Origin: Lysinibacillus halotolerans
GTDB lineage: Bacteria > Bacillota > Bacilli > Bacillales_A > Planococcaceae
Reading direction: 5' to 3'
Assembly: GCF_003711845.1 (NCBI RefSeq)
Contig: NZ_RHLQ01000018.1
Location: 1 to 64,000 of the forward strand
Length of the DNA stretch: 64,000 bases
Shown here: positions 17,537-26,676 of the stretch, piece after piece
How positions within the stretch are numbered: the first letter of the stretch is position 1
Layout of the letters: every line of letters begins with the position of its first letter
Program-made: the position numbers and the translations under genes
The notes under the pieces: generated by a model
The model's input: only the letters and a program-made list of their open reading frames with translations
Databases searched by the model: none
Told to the model about the DNA's origin: nothing

Positions 17537-18278
17537 AAGAAAAAATCACGACGATCATGTGGATGAGTCATGGCTTTTACCCTACTCGGATTTATTAACG
17601 CTACTATTGGCATTATTTATCGTGTTATTTGCTTCTAGTACCGTAGATCAAGAAAAGTTAGAACAAATGTCTGCTGTTTTTAGTGAAATATTTGATGGCG
17701 GTTATAGTTTTATGGAACACTCTTCCGTTGTAGAGTCTTCGAATACTGTAACAGACGGTGTTTCGGTAAGTGCCTATATTCAAGACCAACAAGAATTACA
17801 AGCAATCCAAGAGCGGGTTGATAATTTTATTGCGGTCAATGAATTAGAAAGTACTTTCGCTACGAAAATGACGGACGAAGGGTTATTAATTACAATTCGA
17901 GATAGTATATTGTTTGATCCAGGTAAGGCAGATGTGAAGCAAGATTATGTAGATATTGCCGATGAGCTATCGAAACTATTACAAATGGATCCAGCCCGTT
18001 ATATTGTCGTTACAGGACATACGGATAACGTCCCTCAAAATACCGAGGAATTTAAATCGAATTGGGAATTATCCGTGATGCGGGCTGTCAATTTAATGAA
18101 ATTAATTATCGACCATAATCCTGAGCTAGATCCAAAATATTTTAGTGCAAAGGGATATGGGGAATATTCGCCTATTGCTTCAAATGAGACAGAAGAAGGA
18201 AGAGCGAAAAACCGTCGTGTAGAAGTGTTGATACAACAACTTGTTCAAGAAGATGGTACAAAAGTAAATGAACAATAA
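17520..18278 (+). CDS. motB: MotB, flagellar stator peptidoglycan-anchored subunit
   Basis: Stator partner of MotA. A basic N-terminus is followed by one helix containing the ion-carrying Asp24 (PYSDLLTLLLALFIVLF) and a C-terminal OmpA-like peptidoglycan-binding domain (VTGHTDNVP, NWELSVMRA, SAKGYGEYSP, AKNRRVEV). Start at TTG 17520, giving MAKKAKRK like B. subtilis MotB and placing Asp at residue 24 as in that protein; GGGCGGGTGG lies upstream. ATG 17499 has no ribosome binding site. Confidence 0.93.
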   Translation: MAKKAKRKNHDDHVDESWLLPYSDLLTLLLALFIVLFASSTVDQEKLEQMSAVFSEIFDGGYSFMEHSSVVESSNTVTDGVSVSAYIQDQQELQAIQERVDNFIAVNELESTFATKMTDEGLLITIRDSILFDPGKADVKQDYVDIADELSKLLQMDPARYIVVTGHTDNVPQNTEEFKSNWELSVMRAVNLMKLIIDHNPELDPKYFSAKGYGEYSPIASNETEEGRAKNRRVEVLIQQLVQEDGTKVNEQ

Positions 18279-18283
18279 TAAAT

Positions 18284-18320
18284 AACCCGAAAGTAAATTA
18301 TATTACTTTCGGGTTTTTTC
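18284..18320 (+). terminator. motAB terminator
   Basis: AACCCGAAAGTAA (18284-18296) pairs perfectly with TTACTTTCGGGTT (18303-18315), followed by a T run. Confidence 0.9.
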
Positions 18321-18335
18321 ATTTGAAAAATTATT

Positions 18336-18364
18336 TTGACTAATGTCAAACAAAAGTTTATAAT
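18336..18364 (+). promoter_or_regulatory. sigma-A promoter of psuKG
   Basis: TTGACT (18336-18341), 17-base spacer, TATAAT (18359-18364): nearly consensus, about 55 bases before the psuK start. Confidence 0.75.
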
Positions 18365-18417
18365 TTTAAACAAATGTTTCACCATTAAAACAATTGTACA
18401 TATAAGGTGGTATGTCA

Positions 18418-19509
18418 GTGAATGAAAAAGAGCTGCTCGTTCTTCAAGCGATAAAGAACAATCCTTTTTTATCACAACAAGAAATGGCTGAACAATTAAG
18501 TATGTCGAGGCCTGCTTTAGCCAACATTATTTCTGGCCTTATTAAAAAAGGAGAAATTGTAGGACGAGCTTATGTATTACCGGAAAAAAATTCAGTCGTT
18601 GCCATTGGCGGTGCCAACATTGACCGAAAATTCCATATTGATGGCCGTGTACAATACGGGACGTCCAATCCGTCGAGTGTAACGGAAAGCGTCGGAGGCG
18701 TAGCAAGAAATATTGCTGAAAATTTAGGAAGGCTCGGCAATGAAGTGAAATTAATTACATTACTCGGACAAGATCAAGATGCGAAGGTTATTGAACATGA
18801 AAGCAAGGCGTTTATGGACTTAAATTATATTGAAGTCTTTTCCGATTTGAAAACAGGTTCCTACAGTGCGGTATTAGATCAAACGGGAGAACTTGTTTTA
18901 GCAATGGCAGATATGTCGATTTACGATCAACTTCAGCCGTCTATTTTACAAAAACATGAAGCGATATTGAGTAACGCTAAATGTATTATTGTCGATTTGA
19001 ATTGTCCAAAAGAAACGGTAGTTTATTTACAAAATCTAGCCTGTTTAAGAGATATCCCCTTTGTAATTGTCCCGGTTTCAGCACCGAAAATGAAAAATAT
19101 GCCGGATGATTTAATCGGTGTTACTTACTTCATTTGTAACAAGGAAGAGGCCGAGATGTATTTGAATATCCGTATGATGAATGATCGCGACTATACAGAT
19201 GGTGTGAAAAAACTGCTCGAAAAAGGCGCGAAAAACGTCGTTCTAACGTTAGGAGACCGTGGTGTAATCGTTGGAAACGTAAATGGTATTTTTTATTTTG
19301 ATGCAGTGAATGTAGCGGAAGTAATCGATGTAACGGGAGCTGGTGATGCCTTTGTAAGTGCTCTCGTGCATGGCGTATTGTATGGAGAATCATTTTCTGA
19401 TGCGGTAAAGTTTGGTCTATATAATGCTGCCAAAACTTTACAATCCGATAAAACGGTAAGACAAGAACTAAATGCAGATGAAATTAATCATTGGAGGGAA
19501 CAATTATGA
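18418..19509 (+). CDS. psuK: pseudouridine kinase with N-terminal winged-helix domain
   Basis: PfkB-family sugar kinase that phosphorylates pseudouridine to the 5'-phosphate. The first 60 or so residues form a winged helix-turn-helix ([28 protein letters not shown]), so the protein may also bind DNA. The kinase domain has [22 protein letters not shown] and the catalytic GAGDAF motif. Start at GTG 18418, seven bases after AAGGTGG; the ATG at 18412 is too close to that site. It overlaps psuG by four bases, and the pairing with psuG is the main reason for preferring pseudouridine over ribose as substrate. Confidence 0.88.
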   Translation: MNEKELLVLQAIKNNPFLSQQEMAEQLSMSRPALANIISGLIKKGEIVGRAYVLPEKNSVVAIGGANIDRKFHIDGRVQYGTSNPSSVTESVGGVARNIAENLGRLGNEVKLITLLGQDQDAKVIEHESKAFMDLNYIEVFSDLKTGSYSAVLDQTGELVLAMADMSIYDQLQPSILQKHEAILSNAKCIIVDLNCPKETVVYLQNLACLRDIPFVIVPVSAPKMKNMPDDLIGVTYFICNKEEAEMYLNIRMMNDRDYTDGVKKLLEKGAKNVVLTLGDRGVIVGNVNGIFYFDAVNVAEVIDVTGAGDAFVSALVHGVLYGESFSDAVKFGLYNAAKTLQSDKTVRQELNADEINHWREQL

Positions 19510-20423
19510 AAAATTATTTATCATTTTCACAAGAAGTATTAGAGGCAAAAGAAAAAGGATTACCTATCGTTGCCCTTGAGTCAACAATTATATCCCACGG
19601 CATGCCGTATCCTCAAAATGTACAAACTGCTAGAGAAGTAGAACAAATTATTCGAGATATGGGTGCTGTACCAGCTACAATTGCGATTATCGACGGTAAA
19701 ATTAAAATCGGTTTAACAGATGAAGAATTAGAAATGTTCGGGAATGCCAAAAATGTGGCAAAAGCTTCACGTCGTGATTTAGGCTATTTATTAGCTACGA
19801 AAAAAATTGGTGCAACAACAGTAGCAGCAACAATGATTGCAGCTGAATTAGCAGGTATTGAACTATTCGTAACAGGTGGAATCGGTGGTGTACACAGAGG
19901 CGCGGAAAACACGATGGATATTTCTGCAGACTTAGAAGAATTAGCTCAAACAAATGTAGCTGTAGTATGTGCTGGTGCGAAATCTATTTTAGATATCGGA
20001 CTTACACTAGAATATCTTGAAACAAAAGGTGTTCCTGTTGTAGGATTTGGAACAGATATTTTACCTGCATTCTATACAAGAGAGAGCGAGTTTAGTGTTA
20101 ACTTCCGTCTAAATACTGTGGAGGATGTAGCAAATATGATGAGAGCGAAGTGGGAAATCGGTTTAAACGGCGGTGCTGTCATTGCTAACCCAATCCCTGA
20201 AGAAGATGCCCTTGATGCCAAGTTCATTAATAATATTATCGAAGAGGCTTTACAGGAAGCTGAGGAAAAAGGCATTAAAGGGAAAGACGTGACACCATTC
20301 CTACTTGGTAAAGTGAAAGAATTAACGGAAGGTGAATCATTAAAAGCGAATATTGCCCTTGTAAAAAACAACGCTAAAGTTGGAGCAGGCATTGCTATTG
20401 CTTTAAATAATAATAAAAAATAA
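19506..20423 (+). CDS. psuG: pseudouridine-5'-phosphate glycosidase
   Basis: Splits pseudouridine 5'-phosphate to uracil and ribose 5-phosphate, completing salvage of this modified nucleoside after PsuK. The 305 residues carry the family signatures [14 protein letters not shown] near the N-terminus, [11 protein letters not shown], and [16 protein letters not shown] 19506 follows GGAGGG by eight bases and overlaps the psuK stop (ATGA). A strong terminator follows. Confidence 0.95.
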   Translation: MKNYLSFSQEVLEAKEKGLPIVALESTIISHGMPYPQNVQTAREVEQIIRDMGAVPATIAIIDGKIKIGLTDEELEMFGNAKNVAKASRRDLGYLLATKKIGATTVAATMIAAELAGIELFVTGGIGGVHRGAENTMDISADLEELAQTNVAVVCAGAKSILDIGLTLEYLETKGVPVVGFGTDILPAFYTRESEFSVNFRLNTVEDVANMMRAKWEIGLNGGAVIANPIPEEDALDAKFINNIIEEALQEAEEKGIKGKDVTPFLLGKVKELTEGESLKANIALVKNNAKVGAGIAIALNNNKK

Positions 20424-20424
20424 A

Positions 20425-20474
20425 AAAAGGAAGTTTCCAACGAGGATGTTGTCCTTGTTGGAAACTTCTTTTAT
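20425..20474. terminator. bidirectional terminator psuG / yfkK-like
   Basis: GGAAGTTTCCAAC plus GAGGA pairs with TCCTTGTTGGAAACTTC, flanked by an A run and a T run. Confidence 0.85.
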
Positions 20475-20692
20475 TTACGTAATGCACCTAATTCTGAAAC
20501 GATCGCTTGCATCTCACTAGGGCTGAACGTGTTTCTTTTCATAACCATTTCGTAAAGATACAATATGTCTTCGTAATTTTCATCTGTAAAATGCTCTGAT
20601 TTCATAGCGTCCACATTGACCATTCGAAGCTTTTCTTTAATTTGCTCAATCATATAGATGACATTGTCCCGCGATGGTTTAGTTAAATCCAT
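20471..20692 (-). CDS. yfkK: YfkK-like protein (DUF1128, UPF0435)
   Basis: 73-residue conserved Bacillales protein of unknown function. Sequence is mostly helical: [19 protein letters not shown], then [17 protein letters not shown] and a final ALRK. Start at ATG 20692 with AAAGGTGGGG upstream; earlier frames include the ribosome binding site. Neighbouring yfkH-like and yflG-like genes match B. subtilis gene order. Confidence 0.87.
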   Translation of the reverse strand: MDLTKPSRDNVIYMIEQIKEKLRMVNVDAMKSEHFTDENYEDILYLYEMVMKRNTFSPSEMQAIVSELGALRK

Positions 20693-20865
20693 TGTGACCC
20701 CACCTTTCAAAGTATCCAATTTATCATTTCATTACTGGCCCTTCCTGTCAATAACATTTAGTGCTTGCTTTAAAAAACTATTATTTTTTTATAGAATGGT
20801 ACTGTGAAGAAATAATTACCATTATACATGAAAATGTTTTAATCTTGTTTAGGAGGAAAACATAA

Positions 20866-21198
20866 ATGAGTGAAAGTAAATTATTAAAGTCAATGGTTGT
20901 AGGAGCAGTAGCAGGTGCTGTTATAAGTATGTTTGACCGTAAAACAAGAGAACATGCAATTGAAACAACAAAAAAAGTGAAAAGTACGTTTGTTTATTAT
21001 GCAAAAAATCGAGAAGAACTACAACAATTAATTGAACGAAAAGTAGAAGAGGCACAAGAATTATATGTGGATCTTTCGGGAAATATTAATACGATTGTAA
21101 GTAAATTAAATGAAGTGAAGGAAATACCGAATACAGTCCAAAGCATTGTAAATGATACGAAGAAGGTTATTTCCAATTCATCTAAAAAGGAATCGTAA
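20866..21198 (+). CDS. YtxH-like membrane-anchored protein
   Basis: 110 residues: a short hydrophobic Gly/Ala segment (SMVVGAVAGAVISMFDR) near the N-terminus typical of YtxH-domain proteins, followed by a long charged helix that is probably coiled. GGAGG lies upstream of the ATG. It is probably co-transcribed with the YihY-family gene 27 bases downstream. Biochemical role unknown. Confidence 0.82.
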   Translation: MSESKLLKSMVVGAVAGAVISMFDRKTREHAIETTKKVKSTFVYYAKNREELQQLIERKVEEAQELYVDLSGNINTIVSKLNEVKEIPNTVQSIVNDTKKVISNSSKKES

Positions 21199-21225
21199 AA
21201 TTTAATCGAGGGGAAGTGGGCGAAA

Positions 21226-22152
21226 TTGAGTGAAGAGCGAAAACCATCCGTATCAGAGACGTTATCGTTAGTAAAATCCTTTATAGATCCTGATGAATCG
21301 AAAATCGACATTACTACGGGTAAAGGGTTTATACAAGATTTAATTGTTCGAATGAGGGATGTAGACATATCCGGAATGGGCGCTCAATTAGCCTACTTCT
21401 TTCTACTGTCCTTTTTCCCGCTACTCATTTTTATGGTTACTTTACTACCTTATTTAGATTTGGATGAAGAACATGTTTTCGATTTCCTTCAAAGTATCGT
21501 ACCAACAGAAGTTTTTTTGCTTACCCAAGGAACGATAACCGAAATTTTAACGACCCATCAAGGTGGTGGATTGTTATCTATCGGGGTCATCGGGACAATT
21601 TGGTCGGCATCTAGGGGAGTCAATGCGTTAATTAAAACGTTAAATGACGCCTATGAAACTGAAAGGAAACCTGGATTTATTAACAGAGGGTGGTCTCTCG
21701 TCTTTACAATCGCCCTAGTCATTCTCATTCTGCTAGCCTTATTAATACCGATATTGGGGCATCAATTTGCCTTTTCGTTATTTAGTTATTTAGGTGTCGA
21801 AGAGACCTTTTCAGAATTTTGGAGATTTGTCCGATGGATTATACCTCCAATATTAATATTTATCGTTTTAAATTTAATGTACTGGATTATACCGAATACA
21901 GAGCCGAAATTACATATGATTAGTGTTTTACCCGGTGCCTTTTTTTCAACGGTGTCATGGGTCGTACTAATTTATGGTTTTTCCTACTATGTGAATAATT
22001 TTGGAAACTATACTTCTACTTATGGAAGTATTGCTGGCATTATTATTTTAATGCTTTGGTTATATTTCACCGGAATGATTCTAATATTTGGTGGATTGTT
22101 AAATGCAACAATGCATAAAAGAAGGATAGTTAAAAAAGGATATAATGAATAA
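21226..22152 (+). CDS. yfkH: YihY/BrkB family membrane protein (YfkH-like)
   Basis: 308-residue inner-membrane protein of the YihY/virulence factor BrkB family, once called ribonuclease BN. It has about six helices; family features include DISGMGAQLAYFFLLSFFPLLIF in helix one, GTIWSASRGVNALIKTLNDAYE and YGSIAGIIILMLWLYFTGMI. The start is TTG 21226 after GAGGGGAAGTGGG. Physiological role is not settled in the family. Confidence 0.9.
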   Translation: MSEERKPSVSETLSLVKSFIDPDESKIDITTGKGFIQDLIVRMRDVDISGMGAQLAYFFLLSFFPLLIFMVTLLPYLDLDEEHVFDFLQSIVPTEVFLLTQGTITEILTTHQGGGLLSIGVIGTIWSASRGVNALIKTLNDAYETERKPGFINRGWSLVFTIALVILILLALLIPILGHQFAFSLFSYLGVEETFSEFWRFVRWIIPPILIFIVLNLMYWIIPNTEPKLHMISVLPGAFFSTVSWVVLIYGFSYYVNNFGNYTSTYGSIAGIIILMLWLYFTGMILIFGGLLNATMHKRRIVKKGYNE

Positions 22153-22186
22153 AGCTTTCGCTAAAATTTAGCGAAAGCTTTTTAGT
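22151..22186. terminator. terminator between yfkH and the metal ATPase gene
   Basis: AAAGCTTTCGCTAAA pairs with TTTAGCGAAAGCTTT and serves both converging genes. Confidence 0.85.
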
Positions 22187-24085
22187 TTATAATTTTAACA
22201 TTCTTAAACCGTTTAAAATAACTAAAATGGTACTGCCTTCATGTCCGATTACACCAAAGGGTAGGTCGACTACTTGTATAAAGTTAGAAATGATTAATAG
22301 ACAAATAACAGCGATAGAAAAGAGAATATTTTGCTTCACAATTTTTTGCATTTTTTTTGATAAACGAATCGCATAAGCAATTTTGGATAAATCATTTTTC
22401 ATTAATACAACGTCTGCTGTTTCAAGTGCCACATCTGTTCCGCCTCCCATAGCAATTCCAACTGAAGCGGTTGCTAATGCAGGAGCATCGTTAATACCAT
22501 CTCCTACCATTCCGACATTTCGATAAGTTTGTAAATAATTTTTTATATGATTTACTTTCGTTTCAGGTAAACATTCGGCGATAAATTTATTAACACCAGC
22601 CTCGCTTGCGATTGTTCGAGCGGTTTTCTCATTATCTCCTGTAAGCATCGCAACTTCAATTCCTAGCTCTTTTAACAATTTTACAGCCACTTTTGCTTCA
22701 TCACGGACTGTATCTTTCATAGCTACTAAAGCGGCAATGCCTCGTTCATCTTTCATAAAGATAACGGTTTTACCTTCTTCAGCTAACTTTTCTGCAGCAT
22801 TGTTTGCAAAGTTTGTAGCTTCAAGTTTCCCGACAAATTCTGGTTTCCCAACTAAGTAAGAATGATTTTGGTCATGGGCTTTTAACCCCCATCCCGGAAC
22901 ATCTTCGATTTCAATTCCTTGTATCGTATTGATCTTTTCTTTTTTAGCATAGTTTACAATAGCTTGTGCTAATGGATGATTTGCTTGTGATTCAATGGAA
23001 GCTAGAGTAGCAATTGTATCCTTTTCGTTTAAGTCTTCCCTTACGATAATATCTGTTACGGTCGGAGTTCCAACAGTTAAAGTCCCTGTTTTATCGACCG
23101 CTAAAAGATTTAAGGCACTTAGTTGTTCTAAATGAACACCACCTTTAAAAAGAATGCCATTTCTTGCACCGTTTGAAATCGCAGCAAGGGTCGCTGGCAT
23201 GATGGATGCTACAAGGGCACACGGCGATGCAACGACTAATAATACCATTGCACGATAAAATGTTGTTGTCCAATCCCAGCCAAGTAAGTAGTGGGGGAGG
23301 AATAACATAAGTCCGACAGCAAGCAGTACAAATTTTACATAAGTCCCTTCAAAACGTTCGATAAACTGTTGGGAAGGAGATTTTTCACTTTGGGCAGATT
23401 GTACAAGGTTAATAATTTTTTGGAATAACGTTTCAGAGTTCGGTTTGGTCATATTGATTGTAATGGTACCGTTTAAGTTCACAGTACCAGCATATACATG
23501 TTCACCGACTTGTTTTGTAACAGGCATAGATTCTCCGCTAATAGCCGATTCATCAATAGAAGAAGTACCTTTTAGAATTTGACCGTCAGCAGGAATACGT
23601 TCACCTGGTTTGATGAGTAAGTGATCTCCAACCTTTAATGTAGAAACGGGAACTTTCATCGGTTCAAAGGTACCCCGAACTAACCATGCTTCTTCAGGCT
23701 GTAAGTTCATAAGCGCTGAAATTTCACGATGGCTTTTATTCATTGCATAAGATTCTAAAGCACCACTTAAAGCAAAAATAAAGATTAGAATTGCTCCTTC
23801 AGTCCAATACCCGATAATGGATGAACCGATAGCAGCTAACACCATTAATAATTCAACATTTAATGTTTTGTTCTCAATTGTGTCGAGGAATCCTTCTTTT
23901 GCTTTCGCGTATCCACCGATAACAAAAGCACTTAAATAGGCGATAATCGCTGCTGTTATAAGTCCGTTTGATTCCATACGCCAAGCTAATAATGTTATGA
24001 AACCTGATAGTAAAGCAGCAATAAGTTCTTTATGTTCTTTTATATTCTCAATTAGATTATTATTTTCTCGATTAGAAGTATTCAT
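22187..24085 (-). CDS. pfeT: P1B-4-type heavy-metal efflux ATPase (PfeT/CoaT group)
   Basis: P-type pump predicted to export Fe(II), Co(II) or related ions. DKTGT (phosphorylation site), SGES (actuator), HP in ANHPLA and GDGIND are present. The metal-site signatures are SPC in the sixth helix and HEGST near the C-terminus; these define subgroup P1B-4, rather than the CPC of Zn/Cd/Cu pumps. There is no N-terminal metal-binding domain; 632 residues is typical. Start at ATG 24085 with GAGGAGG upstream; a longer frame to 24136 would cover two Fur-like boxes. These boxes suggest iron-linked control, as known for PfeT/FrvA-type exporters. Confidence 0.88.
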   Translation of the reverse strand: MNTSNRENNNLIENIKEHKELIAALLSGFITLLAWRMESNGLITAAIIAYLSAFVIGGYAKAKEGFLDTIENKTLNVELLMVLAAIGSSIIGYWTEGAILIFIFALSGALESYAMNKSHREISALMNLQPEEAWLVRGTFEPMKVPVSTLKVGDHLLIKPGERIPADGQILKGTSSIDESAISGESMPVTKQVGEHVYAGTVNLNGTITINMTKPNSETLFQKIINLVQSAQSEKSPSQQFIERFEGTYVKFVLLAVGLMLFLPHYLLGWDWTTTFYRAMVLLVVASPCALVASIMPATLAAISNGARNGILFKGGVHLEQLSALNLLAVDKTGTLTVGTPTVTDIIVREDLNEKDTIATLASIESQANHPLAQAIVNYAKKEKINTIQGIEIEDVPGWGLKAHDQNHSYLVGKPEFVGKLEATNFANNAAEKLAEEGKTVIFMKDERGIAALVAMKDTVRDEAKVAVKLLKELGIEVAMLTGDNEKTARTIASEAGVNKFIAECLPETKVNHIKNYLQTYRNVGMVGDGINDAPALATASVGIAMGGGTDVALETADVVLMKNDLSKIAYAIRLSKKMQKIVKQNILFSIAVICLLIISNFIQVVDLPFGVIGHEGSTILVILNGLRMLKL

Positions 24086-24098
24086 TTTAGCCTCCTCA

Positions 24099-24154
24099 TG
24101 ATAATGAATATCAATATCAAAACTCATATAATTCAATATTGATAATAATTTTCA
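24099..24154 (-). promoter_or_regulatory. two Fur/PerR-type operator boxes
   Basis: TGATAATGAATATCA (24099-24113) and TGATAATAATTTTCA (24140-24154) each fit the 7-1-7 Fur pattern TGATAAT-N-ATTATCA with one mismatch. They lie between 14 and 69 bases upstream of the chosen start of the metal ATPase. Halves ending in TCA favour Fur over PerR. Confidence 0.65.
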
Positions 24155-24277
24155 ATTGCCATATGAGTTTTTAATAATTCTTATTAATTTATAATTATTA
24201 TAATATAGACGTGTGGAATTGTAAAACATATTTGTTTTACTCATGAAAAAAGTTGATGTAAAGGGAGGGGGAGGAAA

Positions 24278-24317
24278 AGAAAAAACCTACAAGAATCAAT
24301 GATCCTTGTAGGTTTTG
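24278..24317 (-). terminator. fumarase terminator
   Basis: On the minus strand AAAACCTACAAG pairs with CTTGTAGGTTTT, followed by T residues. Confidence 0.85.
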
Positions 24318-24350
24318 ATGAACAAATATTGATGAAATTACATTGTTTAA

Positions 24351-25901
24351 TTAGAATACTCTTTCCGCATATTGGGAAAGTTTTTCTAATGAAGATTTTT
24401 CAACGTCTGCGTGTAAAGAGTTACCGTGGGAGTCCATTGTAACAACAGCAGTGAATCCTTCTACATTTAAGTGCCACATTGCTTCTGGAATGCCGAACTC
24501 TTGTAAATCGACACCATCTACACTTTTAATGCAATCCGCATAGTACTGGGCAGCACCGCCGATAGCGTTTAAGTAAACACCGCCATGTTCTTTAAGGGCA
24601 GCAAGTGTTTTCGGCCCCATACCACCTTTACCGATAACAGCACGGATACCGAATTTTTTCATAATGTCACCTTGGTAAGGCTCCTCGCGAATTGAAGTAG
24701 TAGGACCAGCAGCTTTAACAGTCCAGTTACCATTTTCGTCTTTTGCCATAACAGGTCCACAATGGTAAATAATTTGACCGTTTAAGTCTACAGGTGCATC
24801 GTGGCTCATTAAGTGGTGGTGAATTGCATCACGACCAGTATACATACGACCGTTGATTTTTACAACGTCGCCTACTTTAAGTTCACGAATTTGTTCTTCA
24901 GTAATTGGTGCAGTAAGTTCTACTACTTTACTTTCTGAATTTGTTTCAGCTTTTGGCTCATCACGGAATGTAACTTTTTCTCCTTCTTGATAATGCCATT
25001 TTTTAATTTCACCAGTTGTCGCATCAATATCGATGGCCATACGACGGTAAGCCCAACAGTTATAAGCAACGGATACATAGAATGATGCCGGGATACGGTG
25101 CATAATGCCAATTTTACATCCTAGTAATGTTGCTTCACCTCCGAAGCCCATTGTACCAACGCCGAAAGTATTCGCTTTTTCAACGATATATTCTTCTAAT
25201 TTTGCTAAATCAGGGTTTGGATTGACATCGTCAACGGGACGGAATAATTGTTCTTTTGCAAGATCATATCCAGAAGAACGGTCCCCACCGATTCCAACAC
25301 CGATAAAACCAGCTGAACAGCCTTGTCCTTGTGCTTGCCATACAGAGTGTAAAATACATTTACGGATACCATCTAAGTCACGTCCAGCGCGGCCTAAACC
25401 TTCTAATTCGCATGGTAAACTGTATTGGATGTTTTTATTTTCACACCCGCCACCTTTTAAAATTAATTTAACTTCAATATAATCTTTCTCCCATTGTTCA
25501 AATTTCACAACTGGAAGTCCGTCTCCTAAATTATCTCCACTGTTTTTCCCAGTTAAAGAGTCAACTGCATTTGGACGTAATTTAGCATCTTTAGTTGCTT
25601 GAACAATTGCGTTTTTAATAGCAGCTTTAATTTCTAATTGGTTAACACCGATTGGAGTTTTTACTTTAAAAGTAGGTAAACCTGTATCTTGGCAAATAGG
25701 TGAAACGTTATCTTCTGCCATAACGATGTTATTTGTAATCGTGTCTAAGCTCATTGCAGCACGTGTTCCGGCATTTTCAGCTTCTTTAGCTTTTTTAATC
25801 GCACGGCGAACGTCTGCTGGTAAATTAGTGGAAGTTTCGCTCACTAAGTCATAAAGACTTTTTTCTAATGTTTGTAAATAGGATGTCGCTACTTGAGACA
25901 T
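24351..25901 (-). CDS. fumA: class I fumarate hydratase (4Fe-4S)
   Basis: TCA-cycle enzyme hydrating fumarate to L-malate using an oxygen-sensitive iron-sulfur cluster. At 516 residues the alpha and beta parts are fused as in FumA. The three cluster cysteines appear to be C70 (ICQDTG), C195 (GCSAGF) and C282 (NCWAYRR), matching the spacing and context of the E. coli enzyme. The beta part carries the YTGRDAIHHHL and GPTTSIREEPYQ motifs. It is a single-gene unit with its own terminator. Confidence 0.94.
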   Translation of the reverse strand: MSQVATSYLQTLEKSLYDLVSETSTNLPADVRRAIKKAKEAENAGTRAAMSLDTITNNIVMAEDNVSPICQDTGLPTFKVKTPIGVNQLEIKAAIKNAIVQATKDAKLRPNAVDSLTGKNSGDNLGDGLPVVKFEQWEKDYIEVKLILKGGGCENKNIQYSLPCELEGLGRAGRDLDGIRKCILHSVWQAQGQGCSAGFIGVGIGGDRSSGYDLAKEQLFRPVDDVNPNPDLAKLEEYIVEKANTFGVGTMGFGGEATLLGCKIGIMHRIPASFYVSVAYNCWAYRRMAIDIDATTGEIKKWHYQEGEKVTFRDEPKAETNSESKVVELTAPITEEQIRELKVGDVVKINGRMYTGRDAIHHHLMSHDAPVDLNGQIIYHCGPVMAKDENGNWTVKAAGPTTSIREEPYQGDIMKKFGIRAVIGKGGMGPKTLAALKEHGGVYLNAIGGAAQYYADCIKSVDGVDLQEFGIPEAMWHLNVEGFTAVVTMDSHGNSLHADVEKSSLEKLSQYAERVF

Positions 25902-26036
25902 TTATATTCCCCCCAGAATATTAAAGAAATTTACTCTCAATTCTATTATACCTTTTTCATTTCACGAAAAAAAGAGAGATAGAGAGTTAAGGTTTTTATT
26001 CTATCATTTTTTAATGGTTTAACTTTTCTTTCCAAT

Positions 26037-26069
26037 ATAAAAACCATCCGAATAGTTTCAGATGGTTTC
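26037..26069 (-). terminator. terminator after the SE1561-family gene
   Basis: Minus-strand AAACCATC pairs with GGATGGTTT-type sequence (26040-26048 and 26060-26069) followed by TTAT. Confidence 0.65.
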
Positions 26070-26084
26070 ATTCGATTTCATTAC

Positions 26085-26282
26085 TTATTCTTTAGTTGAA
26101 TCGTTACGGTGATTGAATTGGTCCATTTTTTCTTCAACATCATCGATAATTTGAATGAGTCTGTCGATATCCTCAATATCTGCAGTTTCGGGATCAATGG
26201 CATCTAAAACTTCAACAAAAATTTGAAGACGTTCTTTTAAGTAATTCACTTGTTTGTTTTTATCTGTAATAGGGTTCGACAT
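26085..26282 (-). CDS. SE1561 family protein
   Basis: 65-residue conserved small protein of Bacillales/Staphylococcaceae with no known role. The sequence YLKERLQIFVEVLDAIDPETADIEDIDRLIQIIDDVEEK matches the pattern I know for this family: two acidic helices. AGGTGTAATC precedes the ATG. It stands alone with its own terminator. Confidence 0.82.
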   Translation of the reverse strand: MSNPITDKNKQVNYLKERLQIFVEVLDAIDPETADIEDIDRLIQIIDDVEEKMDQFNHRNDSTKE

Positions 26283-26435
26283 GATTACACCTCTTTCGTC
26301 ATGACCATCATAGCGAATTTGGCGTTATTGTTCAAATATTATGTGGAAAAGAAGGGGGTAATTTTAATTGTAAAGAAAATTATTCTGAATATTTACAAAA
26401 TTGAATTTATATGATAAGTTATATTTAACTAATCG

Positions 26436-26598
26436 AAAGGAGATGGTCGAAAAGAAGATGCTCACTCTACGAAAAAGAAGGAGGGAGTTTAAACAATTTT
26501 TCGGCTATCGAATGGCCGAAACGTAGTTTATTCAATCAATTATGGAGTTAACTGAACTGTAGAAACCTTAGTGATGCAATGTCACTAAGGTTTTTTTA
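26436..26598 (+). other. short leader with possible peptide and terminator, upstream of the MFS gene
   Basis: AAAGGAG at 26436-26442 is followed by a 22-codon frame (ATG 26458, MLTLRKRRREFKQFFGYRMAET, TAG at 26524) rich in Arg/Lys. Its end overlaps a hairpin (TTCGGC/GCCGAA near 26500-26521), and a full terminator follows (AAACCTTAGTGA 26563-26574 with TCACTAAGGTTT 26582-26593, then seven T). The spacing of the ribosome binding site to ATG 26458 is long (15 bases), while ATG 26443 is too close. It could be a leader-peptide attenuator for the MFS exporter or an independent small RNA; not demonstrated. Confidence 0.35.
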
Positions 26599-26676
26599 TA
26601 AGCTAAAATGTAGGGGCTATTTATTTCCTTCTATGGTAACATATTCTTAGTTTGTAGTTTTAGTTGGAGGAAAATT

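Noticed and set aside
24086-24136. Extended N-terminus of the metal ATPase with a His-rich start
   Set aside because: GAGGAGG precedes ATG 24085, and the extra codons coincide with Fur-type boxes.
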